A stretch of DNA of 14,409 nt. It comes from Trueperaceae bacterium. GTDB taxonomy: Bacteria > Deinococcota > Deinococci > Deinococcales > Trueperaceae. The notes under the pieces are model-generated. The model was not told the DNA's origin. It did no database searches and saw only the letters and a program-made list of their open reading frames with translations. This document shows, one piece after another, positions 12,446 to 14,409 of the stretch. Positions within the stretch are counted from its first letter, which is position 1; the number at the start of each line of letters is the position of its first letter. Made by a program: the position numbers and the translations under genes. The stretch is from assembly GCA_029210865.1 (NCBI GenBank), contig JARGGE010000027.1, forward strand, positions 1 through 14,409, written 5' to 3'.

Positions 12446-14409
12446 CTACCCGACGCCCCCCTCGCCCATCATCGCCAAGAAGGCGTCCGCCACCTCGGGG
12501 TCGAAATGCCGGCCACGCTCCTCTCGGACGTAGGCCAGCGCGCGGTCGAGCGGCCAGGCCGCGCGGTAGGGGCGGTCGTTGGTGAGGGCGTCGAACACGT
12601 CGGCCACGGTGAAGATCCGCGCCGCCAGCGGGATGTCGGTACCGGCGAGACCGCGCGGGTAGCCGCTGCCGTCCCACTTCTCGTGGTGGCCGTAGAGGAT
12701 GTTGAGCGCTTCGCGGAGGAAGGGCGTGCCCGAGAGGAGCTGGTGCGCGAGCGTCGGGTGCCGCTTCATCGCCGCCCACTCGGCCTCGTCGAGCTTGCCG
12801 GGCTTGCTTAGGATCGCGTCGGGCACGCCCATCTTGCCGATATCGTGCAGCAGTGCGCCGCGTCGGATGTGCTCGAGGTCGTCGCCCGCCACCCCGAGTC
12901 GCTGCGCGAGGCGCACGGTGAGATCGGTGACGCGTCGGCTGTGGCCCTGGGTCTCCTCGTCACGCAGGTCCAGCGCGGCCGCCCACCCCTCGATGGTGGC
13001 GTCGTAGGCCTCGATCAGCTGGCGGTTGGTGGCGTGCAGCGCGCGGTCCTTCTCGTCGTTGTCGATCGCGATGGCGACCTGTTCGGCGAGGGTGGCGAAG
13101 GACGTGGCCCAGTTCGCGTCGCGCGCCAACGGGGTCCGCCGGAAGACCTCGAGCACGCCGAACCGCTCGCCGTGCGCCTGGAGGGGCACCGCGTCGTAGG
13201 TCTCGAACCCTTCGCCGGCGAACAGGTCGGTGCGGGTGAGGGCCGTCCGCAGGCGCGCCGCGCCGTCGAGGCTGGCCCGCTCCCCGAGCGCGACGCGGCC
13301 TGCGACGCCCTCGCCGACGGTGACCCCTGCCGTCGCGCTCGCCGGAGAACGGAAGCCGAGCGACGCGATCGGCTCCAGCCGTTCACCACCCGGCGCGAAG
13401 CGGAGCACCGCTGCTGCGTCGACGCCGAGCGTCCGCGTGACCAGGCCCAGCGCCAGCGCGAGCGTGGCGTGCAGATCCTCGCCGCTGGTGATCGCCCGGT
13501 CGATGTGGTGGAGGACCGAGATGCGCTCGAGCCGTTCCTCGAGGCGCTCGTTGAGCGTCTCGATCTGCGCGGTCGCCGCGCGCATCGCGTCCTGATCGCG
13601 CTTGCGTTCGGTGACGTCGCGGGCGGTGAGCACGAGCGCCCCGACGTTGGGGTCGCCGCGCAGGTCGACGCTGAGGACGTCGAACCACCGCCAGCTGCCG
13701 TCGGCGTGCTGGACGCGCCACTCGGCCCGGTCGCGGCCCTTCGCTAGGACCCGCTCGAGGCTCGCCCGGACGGTCACGAGGTCGTCGGGGTGCACGCGGT
13801 CGGTCACGTGTCCGCCGTGCCCCCGCACGTCGACGCCCAGGATGCGCGTCGCCGAGGCGCTCAGCTCGCGGACCGCACCGTCCGCGCTCGCGACCGTGAC
13901 GACGTCGCTGCTGTGCTCCACCAACGACTTGAAGCGCGCCTCGGACGCCGCGATGGCGCGGCGCGTGTCCTCTTCCCGCAACCACAGGTCGTGGTCGTGC
14001 CAGGTGAGCCCGAGCAGTCGGACCGCCATCTGGAGCGCCGCGGTCGGCTCGTCGGCGAACGCGTCGGGCGCCGAGCTCACGACCTCGAGGACGCCCAGAG
14101 CGGTCCCGCGGACGGCCACGGGGATGACGACGCCCGATCGGGGCAGGGCACCGGCCGCCGCGACGCTCGTGGCGCCCGGCGCCCGGGCGGACGAGACGGC
14201 GCGTCCGAGGGCGAGCGCGCGGTCGGCGAGGGCGTCGAGCGCGGCATCCACACCGCGCATCGCCTCGAGCGAGGCGGCCGCCGCGGCGAGCGCCGCGCCG
14301 GCGCCCCCGCCGCCGTCCACGTCTCCCTCGAGCGCCGCCAGCGCACCCGCAGCCGCGCCGCGCAGGCCCTCGAAGTGGCGCAGCCGCTCGCGCTCGGCGG
14401 TCAGGGCGG
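12446..14409 (-). CDS. GAF-PAS-GAF-HD-GYP signalling protein, probable cyclic-di-GMP phosphodiesterase (5' end outside the window)
   Basis: Sensor-effector protein expected to hydrolyse cyclic-di-GMP. The frame is open to the window edge, so 653 residues are visible and the N-terminus is missing; a GTG at 14320 is in frame but interrupts continuous coding sequence. From the visible start: a GAF-like segment (about 30-130) ending in IPVAVRGTALGVLEV; a PAS domain (about 155-265: FKSLVEHSSDVVTVAS to WRWFDVLSVDLRG and TARDVTERK); a short coiled coil; a second GAF (about 295-450: VGEGVAGRVALGE to GERFGVLEVFRR); and the HD-GYP domain (about 465-650). Catalytic features are intact: GHSRRV, LLHDIGKMGVP (HD pair encoded near 12845), KRHP, GHHEKWDGSGYP and DVFDALTNDRPYR. 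No transmembrane segment or GGDEF domain is visible. Confidence 0.92.
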   Translation of the reverse strand, partial: ALTAERERLRHFEGLRGAAAGALAALEGDVDGGGGAGAALAAAAASLEAMRGVDAALDALADRALALGRAVSSARAPGATSVAAAGALPRSGVVIPVAVRGTALGVLEVVSSAPDAFADEPTAALQMAVRLLGLTWHDHDLWLREEDTRRAIAASEARFKSLVEHSSDVVTVASADGAVRELSASATRILGVDVRGHGGHVTDRVHPDDLVTVRASLERVLAKGRDRAEWRVQHADGSWRWFDVLSVDLRGDPNVGALVLTARDVTERKRDQDAMRAATAQIETLNERLEERLERISVLHHIDRAITSGEDLHATLALALGLVTRTLGVDAAAVLRFAPGGERLEPIASLGFRSPASATAGVTVGEGVAGRVALGERASLDGAARLRTALTRTDLFAGEGFETYDAVPLQAHGERFGVLEVFRRTPLARDANWATSFATLAEQVAIAIDNDEKDRALHATNRQLIEAYDATIEGWAAALDLRDEETQGHSRRVTDLTVRLAQRLGVAGDDLEHIRRGALLHDIGKMGVPDAILSKPGKLDEAEWAAMKRHPTLAHQLLSGTPFLREALNILYGHHEKWDGSGYPRGLAGTDIPLAARIFTVADVFDALTNDRPYRAAWPLDRALAYVREERGRHFDPEVADAFLAMMGEGGVG

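Overview
This GC-rich bacterial window is a chromosomal replication-origin neighbourhood. It carries dnaN and dnaA around an oriC-like cluster of DnaA boxes, next to the mnmG-rsmG-parA-parB cluster with two parS sites. The malate dehydrogenase closely resembles my recollection of the Thermus thermophilus enzyme. That match, the GC content and the origin placed between dnaA and dnaN suggest Deinococcota (Thermus-Deinococcus-Truepera lineage). This is an inference; no database was searched.

Layout. Positions 1-3313 hold, on the minus strand, dnaN, then eno, then a pyruvate kinase gene (pyk) that runs off the left edge. Positions 3314-3850 are the dnaN-dnaA intergenic region, with at least nine DnaA-box-like nonamers. 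dnaA is at 3851-5191 (minus). A 323-bp divergent intergenic region (5192-5514) separates it from the plus-strand operon mnmG-rsmG-parA-parB (5515-9622), whose genes overlap one another. One parS lies in the mnmG/rsmG overlap. A second parS sits at the centre of a perfect 32-bp palindrome just after parB. mdh (9794-10774, plus) and a Fur-family regulator (11003-11578, plus) follow, each with its own signals. A perfect 14-bp hairpin separates fur from a minus-strand secreted fasciclin-domain protein (11659-12177). The right edge holds the 3' part of a GAF-PAS-GAF-HD-GYP signalling protein (12446-14409, minus).

How the genes work together. DnaA, oriC and the sliding clamp start and sustain replication. 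ParA, ParB and parS segregate the newly copied origin. MnmG modifies tRNA and RsmG modifies 16S rRNA; both are conserved origin neighbours in many bacteria. Enolase, pyruvate kinase and malate dehydrogenase are central-carbon enzymes beside the origin. The Fur-family regulator keeps the regulatory-metal ligands of PerR/Fur proteins but lacks the Cys-X2-Cys structural zinc motifs. The HD-GYP protein is a probable cyclic-di-GMP phosphodiesterase.

I see no mobile element, CRISPR array, tRNA, rRNA or phage gene, and no wholly new multi-gene system. The novelty is in non-coding architecture: a parS/terminator palindrome, a parS translated in two overlapping reading frames, DnaA boxes in two opposed blocks, helically spaced repeats upstream of dnaA, recurring extended -10 promoters, and a candidate fur operator.
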